Source: Methyloceanibacter methanicus
Lineage (GTDB): Bacteria > Pseudomonadota > Alphaproteobacteria > Rhizobiales > Methyloligellaceae
Assembly: GCF_001723285.1 (NCBI RefSeq)
Contig: NZ_LPWG01000004.1
Span: forward strand, 113,020-177,019
Length of the DNA stretch: 64,000 nucleotides
Direction of reading: 5' to 3'
Below the pieces are notes generated by a model. The model saw only the letters and a list, made by a program, of their open reading frames with translations. It was not told the origin of the DNA and made no database searches. Numbering within the stretch: position 1 is the first letter of the stretch; the number at the start of each line of letters is the position of its first letter. Below, one piece after another: positions 55,938 to 64,000 of this stretch. Both the position numbers and the translations under genes were made by a program.

Positions 55938-56708
55938 CTCTGTCTTCTTGAGGCTTGTCTCATTCTTGAGGCTTTTCTCGTTCGCCGTCGTCGTGTTCTT
56001 CGTGGTCTTGCGGGCCGCGGATTTGCGCGGTGTTGTCTTCGTTTTTGCGACGGCCTTCTTCTTGGGCGCACGTACCGTCTTCGGCGCCGCGGGCTTTGCC
56101 GCTACGCGGCTCTTCTTCGCCGCGCGCTTCTTCGCGGACGTCTTGGGCGCCGCTTTCTTGACGGCCGTCTTTTTGGCGACTGTCTTCTTGGCGGAGACTT
56201 TTTTGGCGGTCGCTTTCTTGGCGGTGGCTTTCTTCGCGGTCGCTTTCTTGACTGCGGTTCTTTTGGCCGTGGCCTTTTTGAGGCTCGTCTTCCTGACCGT
56301 CTTCTTCGTCGCGGCTGTCTTTCTCGCCGGTGCCTTCTTGACGGTTTTCTTGTTGACGGTCTTCTTGGCAACCGTCTTCCGCGTGGTCTTCTTTGCGACG
56401 GTCTTCTTCACCGCCTTCCTTGGAGCGGCCTTTTTCGCGGCCCTTTTCGGCGCCGCCTTCTTCGCGACAGTTTTCTTCGCGGGGTTCTTGGTCGCTGTCT
56501 TCTTGGCCGCTGTCTTCCTGGTCGCAGTCTTCTTGGCAATGGTCTTTTTGGCGGCAGATTTCCGCGCGGCTTTGGCCGGGGCCGCCGCCGTGACCGTCTT
56601 CTTCGCCGTCTTGCTGGTTGTCTTGCTGGTTGTCTTGCCTGCGGACGTCTTCTTCGTCTTGCGCGCAGGGCTGGCGGCGGATTTGCCGCTCGTCGACTTG
56701 GTGACCAT
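55938..56708 (-). CDS. histone H1-like Lys/Ala/Thr-rich segment in frame with ileS
   Basis: 257 codons of strongly basic low-complexity sequence from ATG 56708 ([20 protein letters not shown]), built from repeats such as [16 protein letters not shown] and KKTAAKK, like the C-terminal tails of eukaryotic H1 and bacterial H1-like (HctB-like) nucleoid proteins. It runs without a stop into the ileS start region ([15 protein letters not shown]). Either an N-terminal extension of IleRS or a separate H1-like protein whose stop was lost: in the +2 frame a TGA lies at 55960-55962, just ahead of the ileS ATG. RNA or DNA binding is inferred from charge. Confidence 0.65.
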
Positions 56709-56789
56709 GATTCTTACGTCCGCCCGGGTTCGGCCTTCAGCTTCCCTGATTGGCCGCGATTCTCTTTGCGAGGCGTTCTAGCAACCGGG

Positions 56790-57786
56790 CTAGCCACAAT
56801 CCAGTGTTCGCGTAGCGAGCGCCGCGCCGAGCGGAAATTGCCGCATGGGATCGTTGGCCTCGACGCCCGCCAGAACGGCACGCACGGCCTCGCAGTCCTT
56901 CTCCATCTGCGCCGCGAGCGCTCCCCGTTGGGAAAGGTCTCGTCGGGACGGATGAAGTCGATGAACTCGACTTCGATGGTCCGGTCGTAGATATCGCCGG
57001 AAAAGTCGAACAGGAAGGCCTCGAGTTCCGGATCGCCCGCGCCGAAGGTCGGACGCGGCCCGACATAGCCCGCCGCGTCGTAGCGGCGCCCGCGTGGTGC
57101 ACGCGCATGGCGTAGATGCCGTGGCACACATCCTGGCCCGGCAGGAGTTTGAAATTGACCGTGGGGAACCCGAGCCCCTGGCCCCGGCCCGCGCCGCGCG
57201 CGACCGCGCCGCGCGCCCGCCACCAATAGCCGAGCTGCTCGGCCGCGGCGCGCACGCGGCCCGTGGAGAGATAATCCCGGATCGCGCTGGACGCGAAGAC
57301 CGTCGTACCTGCGAGCTGGACCGGTTCGACCACATCGACCCCGTAGCCTTGCGCCTCGCCCGCCGCAGCAAGATGGGCGACCGTGCCGGCGCGCCCCTTG
57401 CCATAGGTGAAGTCGTACCCCACCACCACATGGTCCGCGCCGAACGCCTCGCCCAAGACATCGGCCGCGAAGGCATCGGCCGACAGGTCCGCGAGTGCCC
57501 GGTCGAATGGCAGCACGAACACCAGGTCGAGGCCCAGGGCCTCGAGGAGTTCCAGCTTCACCGGCAAGGGCGTCAGCCGGAAAAAGGGTCTGCTGGGAGC
57601 AAAGAATTCCCGCGGATGCGGTTCGAAAATCACGGCGCCCGTCTTTCGGCCTTCGGCCGCCGCGATCGCCTTCGCGACGCCGAGAACCGCCTGATGCCCG
57701 CGATGGACCCCGTCGAAATTTCCGATGGCAAGGACCGCGCCTTTCAGGTCCGGCGGCGCTTCCCGCCAGGAGCGGACGATGTCCAT
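56790..57786 (-). CDS. ribF: bifunctional riboflavin kinase/FAD synthetase, two frameshifts
   Basis: RibF makes FMN and FAD from riboflavin. The N-terminal adenylyltransferase half is intact: AIGNFDGVHRGHQAVL (HxGH site), IFEPHPREFF, VGYDFTYGKGRAG, SSAIRDYLSTG. The kinase half starts GLGFPTVNFKLLPGQ and YAMRVHH, then continues in the next frame (AAGYVGPRPTFGAGDPELEAFLFDFSGDIYDRTIEVEFIDFIRPDETFPNG) and in a third (LAAQMEKDCEAVRAVL, ending TLDCG at 56790). Changes near 57095 and 56929 each fit one lost G. Lies 81 bases downstream of ileS on the upstream side of its strand partner, a common ribF-ileS order. Confidence 0.9.
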
Positions 57787-57811
57787 CGGAAATCCTTCAG
57801 GTTGGACCGGA

Positions 57812-58249
57812 CTATTCTCCGGTGGGCCGGCGGGAAACCATCAGAAGAGCCTCACCGGTGAGGACGGGCCTGCCATTGGCCTCGCAGACGCAATCGAACG
57901 ACACGCGCCCCTTCTCCAGGTCGACATTGGTCACCGTGCAGGTTGCCACGAGTTCGTCGCCGATGAAAACCGGGCCTTTGAACTTCATGGTCTGCGACAT
58001 GTACACGCAGCCCGGCCCCGGCAGTTTCGTGCCCAGCACCGTGGAGAACAGCGAACCCGTCAGGAAGCCGTGCGCGATCCGCTTCTTGAAGATGGTTCCG
58101 GCGGCGAACTCTTCGTTCAGATGCACGGGATTGATGTCGCCGGAGAGCTCGGCGAACCCGGTGATGTCCTCGTTCGTCACGGTCTTGGAGACGCTGGCCT
58201 CCATTCCGGGCGACAAATCTTCCAGATAGTAGCCGTGATCGAGGCTCAT
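57812..58249 (-). CDS. MaoC family dehydratase ((R)-specific enoyl-CoA hydratase-like)
   Basis: 145-residue hot-dog fold protein. The hydratase-2 motif appears as FAELSGDINPVHLNEEFA with the catalytic Asp/His, followed by IAHGFLTGSLFSTVLGTKLPG. PhaJ-like proteins hydrate trans-2-enoyl-CoA to the (R)-3-hydroxy form for polyhydroxyalkanoate or fatty acid metabolism; the substrate here is inferred. It precedes ribF by 25 bases on the same strand. Confidence 0.92.
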   Translation of the reverse strand: MSLDHGYYLEDLSPGMEASVSKTVTNEDITGFAELSGDINPVHLNEEFAAGTIFKKRIAHGFLTGSLFSTVLGTKLPGPGCVYMSQTMKFKGPVFIGDELVATCTVTNVDLEKGRVSFDCVCEANGRPVLTGEALLMVSRRPTGE

Positions 58250-58429
58250 TCGTTCTTCTCCCTACGGTGTTGTTCATCACAAGAGGGGCGCAAAATAGCG
58301 AAGGCCTTGCGGCACCGCAACAGAACTCGGCCGCCCACGAGCTCCCTCTAAAACCCTTTGCAGAACAGGTGTTTAAAGCTTCATTTACCCCTTCTCCATA
58401 GCCTCGAACGAGGCAGACGGAGGATGGCC

Positions 58430-58819
58430 ATGGCACTCGATTTCAATATGCCGGTGCTGGTTGTCGACGATTACAGGATGATGCTGCGGATCATTCGCAA
58501 CTTCCTGAGACAACTCGGCTTTGAAGATGTGGACGGCGCCAGCGACGGCAGAGCGGCGCTCGAGATGATGCACGAGCGGGACTACGGGCTCGTCATCTCC
58601 GACTGGGACATGGCGCCGATGACGGGCTACGACCTGCTGCGCGAGGTGCGCCGGGACGGCGGCCTCGCCCGCACACCGTTCATCATGGTCACCGCGAACG
58701 ATACGTCCGAGGACCGGGCTGCGGCAAAGCATGCCGGCGTCAGCAACTACATCCTGAAGCCGTTCAATGCGGTCACGCTGAGGTCGAAGATCGACGCCCT
58801 GTTCGACGGGCGCCCCTAG
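58430..58819 (+). CDS. CheY-like single-domain response regulator
   Basis: 129 residues, receiver domain only. Acidic pair in VLVVDDYRMMLRII, phospho-acceptor Asp58 in LVISDWDMAPMTGYDLL, Thr/Ser switch in IMVTAND and Lys110 in NYILKPFN. The SDWDM signature is close to chemotaxis CheY proteins, which bind the flagellar switch. No che or flagellar genes are nearby, so it is an orphan here. ATG 58430 has GGAGG six bases ahead; ATG 58424 is too close to it. Confidence 0.9.
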   Translation: MALDFNMPVLVVDDYRMMLRIIRNFLRQLGFEDVDGASDGRAALEMMHERDYGLVISDWDMAPMTGYDLLREVRRDGGLARTPFIMVTANDTSEDRAAAKHAGVSNYILKPFNAVTLRSKIDALFDGRP

Positions 58820-58847
58820 CACGGCCCGGCCGGAACCGCTGGCACCG

Positions 58848-59724
58848 CTACCAGCGAAGCCCGTGCGTGGCGGCAATCGGGGGGCTGGGCTCCTCGGCAA
58901 AGAGAGCCGCCAAGTGCCCGGCGTCCAGGAGCCCGACACTCTCGTCCGGCGCATGCAGCGGCTTGCGACAAACACGGACGGCACGCCGAACACGCCTGCA
59001 CCGATGATGTCGGTCTTGGCACCATCGCCAATGGCGAGCACGTCGGACTTCGCGATGGTTTCGCCGCGCGCGCCGCGATTCTGGCGGCGGTTTCGAACGC
59101 CAGCTCGTAGACCGGCCGGTGCGGCTTTCCCGCATAGACGGCGTTGCCGCCGAGACCCTCATAGGCCGCGGCCAGCGCGCCGGCGCAGTAGAGCAACTGG
59201 TGGCCGCGCTCGACCTTGTGGTCGGGGTTGGCGCAGATCATGGGCACGCCGCGCGCCGCAAGGCTCGACAACAGCTCGACATAGTCCTCCGGCGTCTCGA
59301 CCTCGTCGTCGAACAGGCCGGAGCAGACGATCAACTCGGCGTCCTCCGGGCCCGTCAGGGTGACCTCGGCGTTCTCGAAGATCGGCCGGTCGCGATCCGG
59401 CCCCAGATGGAACACGCGGGCGCCCTTGTGCTTGGCGAGCTCGTGGCGCGTGAGGTCACCCGACGACACGGTGGCGTCATAGGCGTCGTCCGGCACGCCG
59501 ATGAGGCGAAGCTGCTCCTGAAGGTCCGGACTCGGCCGCGGCGAGTTCGACAACAGCACGACCACGCCGCCCGTGTCCCGGAAGGCGCGCGTCGCCGCCG
59601 ACGCATCGGGAAAGGCATCGCGCCCATTGTGCATCACGCCCCAGATATCGACGAACCAGACGCGGCGGACGCCGCCGATTTCGCGGATGGATTCGATCAC
59701 GGGGATTTGCAGGGAAGCTTCCAT
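58848..59724 (-). CDS. class IIA HAD hydrolase (TIGR01459-like), two frameshifts
   Basis: About 290 residues. The HAD nucleophile region is VWFVDIWGVMHNGRDAFP, then VVLLSNSPRPS and the cap region with ICANPDHKVERGHQLLYCAGALA. At about 59072 the frame changes; the next frame gives DVLAIGDGAKTDIIGAGVFGVPSVFVAS, the metal-binding GDGxxTDI motif, and after a second change near 58966 a third frame continues LHAPDESVGLLDAGHLAALF to the stop at 58848. Probable sugar-phosphate or nucleotide phosphatase; substrate unknown. Its 3' end lies 28 bases from the convergent CheY-like gene. Confidence 0.85.
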
Positions 59725-59855
59725 GGCGCTCGGTTAGAGGCTCGGACGCCGCCGGTCAAGGCGCGCCGATGCGGCGTGTCGAAGCGCTACGAGCAAACGC
59801 CAAGCGATGATAGGCTGCGTGCGGCGACATTGCCCAACATCGCTAGGAGGCGACC

Positions 59856-60164
59856 ATGTGCCGTTTGAATGGGATGGTTTGGATTGCAGGACCTGCCGCT
59901 TTGGCATTGGGACTTGCCGCTTTCGCATTGGCCGGGGGCCCGGCCGTGGCCCTGACGCCGCACAGTCTGGACTCCGGCGCGTCTTTGGTGCTGCCTGTCA
60001 CGGACCAGGAAGACCTCTCCGTCGAGGAAGATCTGGTGCCCGATGAGGTTCCCGCACCCAAGACGAAGTCCGGCGAGGAGATGATGCCCGCCCCCGAACG
60101 CCCGGATACCGGCGGCGATATGGAAGACAGCGCCATCGAGAAGGACCTGGAAACAGGCGAGTAG
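59856..60164 (+). CDS. small secreted acidic hypothetical protein
   Basis: 102 residues. Signal peptide or membrane helix (IAGPAALALGLAAFALAGGPAVA), then an acidic, proline-rich tail (DQEDLSVEEDLVPDEVPAPK and GDMEDSAIEKDLETGE) with no cysteine and no recognisable domain. An AGGAGG ribosome binding site at 59846 supports the ATG. Possibly periplasmic; a disordered tail is expected from composition. Confidence 0.6.
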   Translation: MCRLNGMVWIAGPAALALGLAAFALAGGPAVALTPHSLDSGASLVLPVTDQEDLSVEEDLVPDEVPAPKTKSGEEMMPAPERPDTGGDMEDSAIEKDLETGE

Positions 60165-60222
60165 CAGGCGCATCGGGCGCCTCTAGCGCGCGCCGTCGCG
60201 CGGGCTCGGCGGCTGGCGTGCC

Positions 60223-61956
60223 CTACGAGGCGCCGGCGTTGGACAGCTCGCGCGACAGCGCCGCGTTCATCGGCTCGGCCTCGGCAAAGAGATGGCCCTG
60301 CGCCAGTTCGATGCCGTGGTCGAGGAGGCGCGCCACATCGCTTTCCTTCTCGACCTTTTCAATGATGAGCTGAATGCCGGCCGCGTCGAGGCGCCGCTTG
60401 AGGTCGGCCGCGTTGCGCCCCGGTCCACCCAGGAACTGTGCCGCGGAGATCTTCGCGAAGCGGAAATTGCGGTCGCTCAAACCGTCGAAGCCGGTTTCCA
60501 GATCGACCACATTGTCGAGACAATACCCGAAGCCCAGAGCCGCCAACGTTTCCAGGCAGCCGATTTCGGACTCGTTCAAGCCCTGCATTTCGGCCTGACT
60601 GATCTCGAAGATCAGCCGGTCGCTGAGACTCGCGTTCTCCTCCATGAACTCGATCAGCTCGGGAAAATAGTCGGGATCGAGCAGGGAATGCATCGAGATA
60701 TTGGCGAAGACGCCCTCGATCGGCGCATCGGGCCCAAGGCGCCGCAACACCTGGACGGCGCGTACAACCAGGACGTTGTCGATCAGCGGCATGAGCGCCG
60801 AGCGCTTGGCCACGGGCATGTAATCGCCCGGCATGACGATCTCGCCATCGCCCTTCCGAATGCGGGTCAGCCCTTCGAAATACCGGACCTTGCGGCCGGG
60901 CAAGGTCACGGTCGGCTGCAAATACAGATCCACCCGGCCCTGCTCGATACCCTCGCGGATGATCTCGAGCATCGCATCGTCGTCATCGTCCGAAAGGTCG
61001 TAGCCCAGCTCTTCGAAGACTTCCTCCGGTTCGGGCTCGGGCTCCGGCTCCGGTTCCGGCTGCGCCGCGGCCAGGGCGGCGGCCAGAATTGCCTCCTCCC
61101 GGCCACGCTCCCGGTCCTCGGTGCCAGCGTCGTCGTCCTCGTCGCTCGGTTCCGGTTCAGGCCCCGACGGCTCCTGTTCGGGCTCGGACGGCGTTTCTGG
61201 CTCGGACGGCGCTTCGGGCTCGATGTCCTCGGCCGGGGTCGGCTCGGGTTCCAGAACCAGTTCGGGCTCGGGTTCGGGCTCGACGATGAGCTCGGGCTCG
61301 GGCTCAGGTTCGGGCTCCGGCTCGACAATGAGCTCGGGCTCAGGCTCGGCAACCGGCTCGAGCTCTTCGATCGGCTCGGGTTCCCACAGGTCCTCCGGTT
61401 GAGGTTCGATCTCGACCGGCGCGTCCGTGGCGACGAATGCCGCCGCAGGCGGCGCGCTCGCGGTGGCCGAGGCGCCCGAAACCTGCCCCGCCATGCGGGC
61501 GATCAGGCCCTCGAGGGCGCCGAGATCGTCGATGATCTTCTGGCGTTGCGCGCGGCTCTCATTGACGACCTCGGCGCGGACGGTCTCGATCCGCGCGTAG
61601 ACATTCTCGAGATCGGCGGACAGGCCCTGGGCGCTCGCGCCCCCGACCGCGCCGCCCGCCAATTGCTGGTCGAGCCGGTCGTGGAGCGCCTGGAGCCGGG
61701 CCATGCCGTCTTCGACGCGGTCGAGCCGTTGCAGGTCGATGTCGATCACTTCGAGGGCCTGTTCGAGATCGTCGACACGGTCGCCGCCGCCCCCGCCGCC
61801 ACGGCCAGCCCTGAAATAGGTCGACGCCATGACCAGGAATAGCGCGATGGCGCCAATGAGCACCGGCAGCAGCGGCAACCCGGCCTGCATGGTCAAGCCG
61901 GCGCCGAAGGCGGCAGCCGTCACGGCCATTGCCACCAGAACGATCACGTCAAGCAT
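60223..61956 (-). CDS. membrane EAL-domain protein with Glu/Pro repeats (TipF-like)
   Basis: 577 residues from ATG 61956, which has AGGAGGG upstream. Two N-terminal helices ([19 protein letters not shown] and [18 protein letters not shown]) precede a coiled coil ([17 protein letters not shown]), a Glu/Pro repeat of about 150 residues (units such as [14 protein letters not shown]) and a C-terminal EAL domain. The domain is degenerate: EAL reads EGL in YFEGLTRI, and DDFGTG reads [10 protein letters not shown]. It is thus likely a c-di-GMP receptor rather than a phosphodiesterase. Topology and degeneracy resemble Caulobacter TipF, a flagellar positioning factor; this parallel is inference. Confidence 0.8.
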   Translation of the reverse strand: MLDVIVLVAMAVTAAAFGAGLTMQAGLPLLPVLIGAIALFLVMASTYFRAGRGGGGGGDRVDDLEQALEVIDIDLQRLDRVEDGMARLQALHDRLDQQLAGGAVGGASAQGLSADLENVYARIETVRAEVVNESRAQRQKIIDDLGALEGLIARMAGQVSGASATASAPPAAAFVATDAPVEIEPQPEDLWEPEPIEELEPVAEPEPELIVEPEPEPEPEPELIVEPEPEPELVLEPEPTPAEDIEPEAPSEPETPSEPEQEPSGPEPEPSDEDDDAGTEDRERGREEAILAAALAAAQPEPEPEPEPEPEEVFEELGYDLSDDDDDAMLEIIREGIEQGRVDLYLQPTVTLPGRKVRYFEGLTRIRKGDGEIVMPGDYMPVAKRSALMPLIDNVLVVRAVQVLRRLGPDAPIEGVFANISMHSLLDPDYFPELIEFMEENASLSDRLIFEISQAEMQGLNESEIGCLETLAALGFGYCLDNVVDLETGFDGLSDRNFRFAKISAAQFLGGPGRNAADLKRRLDAAGIQLIIEKVEKESDVARLLDHGIELAQGHLFAEAEPMNAALSRELSNAGAS

Positions 61957-62328
61957 TGCGAGCCCTCCTGACGCGGCGCCGGGTACAGTCAGGACCTGCT
62001 CAAATGGACGGCGCCCCCATGAAAACATGGCTCCGCCCGATCGATTGGTCCTGGCTGGTCGCGCCGCCCCTCGCTTTGGAAATCATGGGCGACAGGCTAT
62101 TGCAAAGCAACACCAAATTGGCCGTGCACGTCCTCTACCACCGATCTTGAGGCGTATCGGCGAGATATCGGCAGCCGCATACCGGACTTGCGGTCCCGCG
62201 ACCGCACGCGGTTGCACTTTGGCGGACGGGTTCCCAATTCCCTGTCGTCAGACCCAATGCGCCGCCGCTCGGAGCGTTGCGGCGCCTCCGTCTTGCGCCC
62301 GCCCCAAGCCTTCGTACAAGCGGCATCG
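61957..62328. other. gene-free stretch before groES
   Basis: About 370 bases between the EAL-protein start and the CIRCE operator. Short open frames here have no ribosome binding sites and no recognisable product. A promoter for groESL must lie near the CIRCE element, but I cannot place -35 and -10 boxes with confidence. Confidence 0.4.
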
Positions 62329-62355
62329 CTAGCACTCGGGAGGCCTGAGTGCCAG
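62329..62355. promoter_or_regulatory. CIRCE operator (HrcA site)
   Basis: CTAGCACTC, nine bases, GAGTGCCAG. The consensus is TTAGCACTC-N9-GAGTGCTAA: the left arm matches 8 of 9 and the right arm 7 of 9, and spacing is exact. It lies 35 bases ahead of the groES start. HrcA repressor binding here would give heat-inducible groESL, as in other alphaproteobacteria. hrcA itself is not in the window. Confidence 0.9.
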
Positions 62356-62390
62356 TCGGCAGAGTTCCAGAAAATTAGGAGCGCATATTC

Positions 62391-62678
62391 ATGAAATTCC
62401 GTCCCCTGCATGACCGTGTGGTGGTCAAACGGCTCGAGGAAGAGCAGAAGACCAAAGGCGGGATCATCATTCCGGACACCGCGGCCGAGAAGCCGCAGAC
62501 TGGCAAAGTCGTCTCCGTGGGCCCCGGCGCCCGCGGTGAGGATGGCAAGGTTCAGCCGCTTGGCGTGAAGGCTGGCGACACGGTCCTGTTCGGCAAATGG
62601 TCCGGCACCGAAGTCAAGATCGATGGCGACGACCTCCTCATCATGAAGGAGTCCGACATCATGGGCGTTCTCGGCTGA
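62391..62678 (+). CDS. groES: co-chaperonin GroES
   Basis: 95 residues, full length. [28 protein letters not shown] includes the mobile loop that docks on Gro[34 protein letters not shown] closes the barrel. AGGAG at 62377 precedes the ATG, and a CIRCE operator lies upstream. groEL follows after 140 bases. Confidence 0.98.
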   Translation: MKFRPLHDRVVVKRLEEEQKTKGGIIIPDTAAEKPQTGKVVSVGPGARGEDGKVQPLGVKAGDTVLFGKWSGTEVKIDGDDLLIMKESDIMGVLG

Positions 62679-62690
62679 CACATCGTTCGT

Positions 62691-62788
62691 CGTCCTGAGG
62701 TGCTCACGCATGCGCGAGCCTCGAAGGATGCAAGATATCCACTCCACCCTTCGGGGTTTGGCCGCAAGCGGCCTCACACCTCGGGGTG
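62691..62788. repeat. intergenic palindromic block between groES and groEL
   Basis: Two hairpin-like units. The first (62691-62730) has imperfect arms TCCTGAGGTGCTCACGC and GCGCGAGCCTCGAAGGA; GTCCTGAGGTGC...CCTCGAAGGATG resembles dispersed palindromic elements seen in many Rhizobiales intergenic regions. The second (62760-62773) is perfect, GGCCGC-AA-GCGGCC, framed by CACCC and GGGTG. Either a mobile-type palindrome inserted in the operon or an mRNA structure that lets groES and groEL be differently expressed. Confidence 0.55.
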
Positions 62789-62818
62789 ACGCCAGCTAGA
62801 CAAACGGAGAGCAATTCA

Positions 62819-64000
<1,182 letters not shown>

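Noticed and set aside
55581..56990. Plus-strand frames with Leu/Arg/Phe repeats opposite the H1-like segment
   Set aside because: Mirror of the Lys-rich repeat; the frames read FLAVAFLAV or [12 protein letters not shown] sequence without a domain or start signal.
60292..61842. Plus-strand frame with Leu/Gly/Arg repeats ([13 protein letters not shown])
   Set aside because: Produced by the antisense of the Glu/Pro repeat; the minus-strand EAL protein has conserved motifs and a ribosome binding site.

Overview
This is a GC-rich chromosomal window from an alphaproteobacterium, most likely order Hyphomicrobiales (Rhizobiales). The evidence is gene content and order: F0 subunits a-c-b'-b, an aa3 oxidase cluster with CoxF and a SURF1 protein, small alphaproteobacterial families (DUF4170, DUF2093, DUF983, DUF3035, IalB), and the block ispH-thrB-rnhA. 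A Hyphomicrobium/Methyloceanibacter-like relative would fit, but the sequence alone does not settle the genus. There are no rRNA or tRNA genes, insertion sequences, phage genes or CRISPR arrays, so this is a core-genome segment.

Layout. 1-1.6 kb: end of the ATP synthase F0 operon. 1.6-9.8 kb: a trehalose-synthase-like glycosyltransferase, two envelope proteins, ispH-thrB-rnhA, a peroxiredoxin, a DsbD-N-like protein and YqgE. 9.8-17.5 kb (minus strand): a large 7TM-PAS-GGDEF-EAL protein, GNAT, M16 protease, thrC, SURF1, DUF983. 17.5-22.8 kb (minus): cytochrome aa3 oxidase, ctaC-ctaD-ctaB-coxF-ctaG-ctaE. 23-28 kb: an IalB-like protein, a divergent HxlR regulator/Old Yellow Enzyme pair, a DUF3108 protein and gshA. 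28.2-32.1 kb (minus): cytochrome bo3 quinol oxidase cyoABCD. 32-46.6 kb: rsmE, ubiA, a CysQ/IMPase-like phosphatase, an MsbA-like ABC exporter, a lipid A block (acyltransferase, waaA, lpxK), xseA, purD, tadA, rluB-like and rsmD. 46.6-59.7 kb (mostly minus): mutL, a paired active/inactive M16 protease, DUF3035 lipoprotein, lspA, ileS, ribF, a MaoC hydratase, a CheY-like regulator and a HAD hydrolase. 59.8-64 kb: a secreted acidic protein, a TipF-like degenerate EAL protein and groES-groEL under a CIRCE operator; groEL runs off the window.

Joint function. The window covers much of aerobic energy conservation: two terminal oxidases of different donor specificity (cytochrome c and quinol), a heme/copper assembly set, the ubiquinone prenyltransferase UbiA and ATP synthase. 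The lipid A block, lspA, M16 proteases and lipoproteins concern envelope building.

Two points dominate interpretation. First, at least a dozen conserved genes (atpF, ispH, DsbD-like, GGDEF-EAL, ialB, ubiA, waaA, lpxK, ileS, ribF, HAD, groEL) carry single-base frameshifts, mostly loss of one base from a GG or CC doublet. Several hit essential genes, so this looks like systematic sequencing or consensus error rather than pseudogenisation. I annotate these genes over their full inferred span. Second, isoleucyl-tRNA synthetase is preceded, in one uninterrupted frame, by a 257-residue lysine/alanine/threonine-rich histone H1-like segment. If real, this is an unusual synthetase-H1 fusion; because of the indel problem it could also be two adjacent genes whose separating stop was lost.
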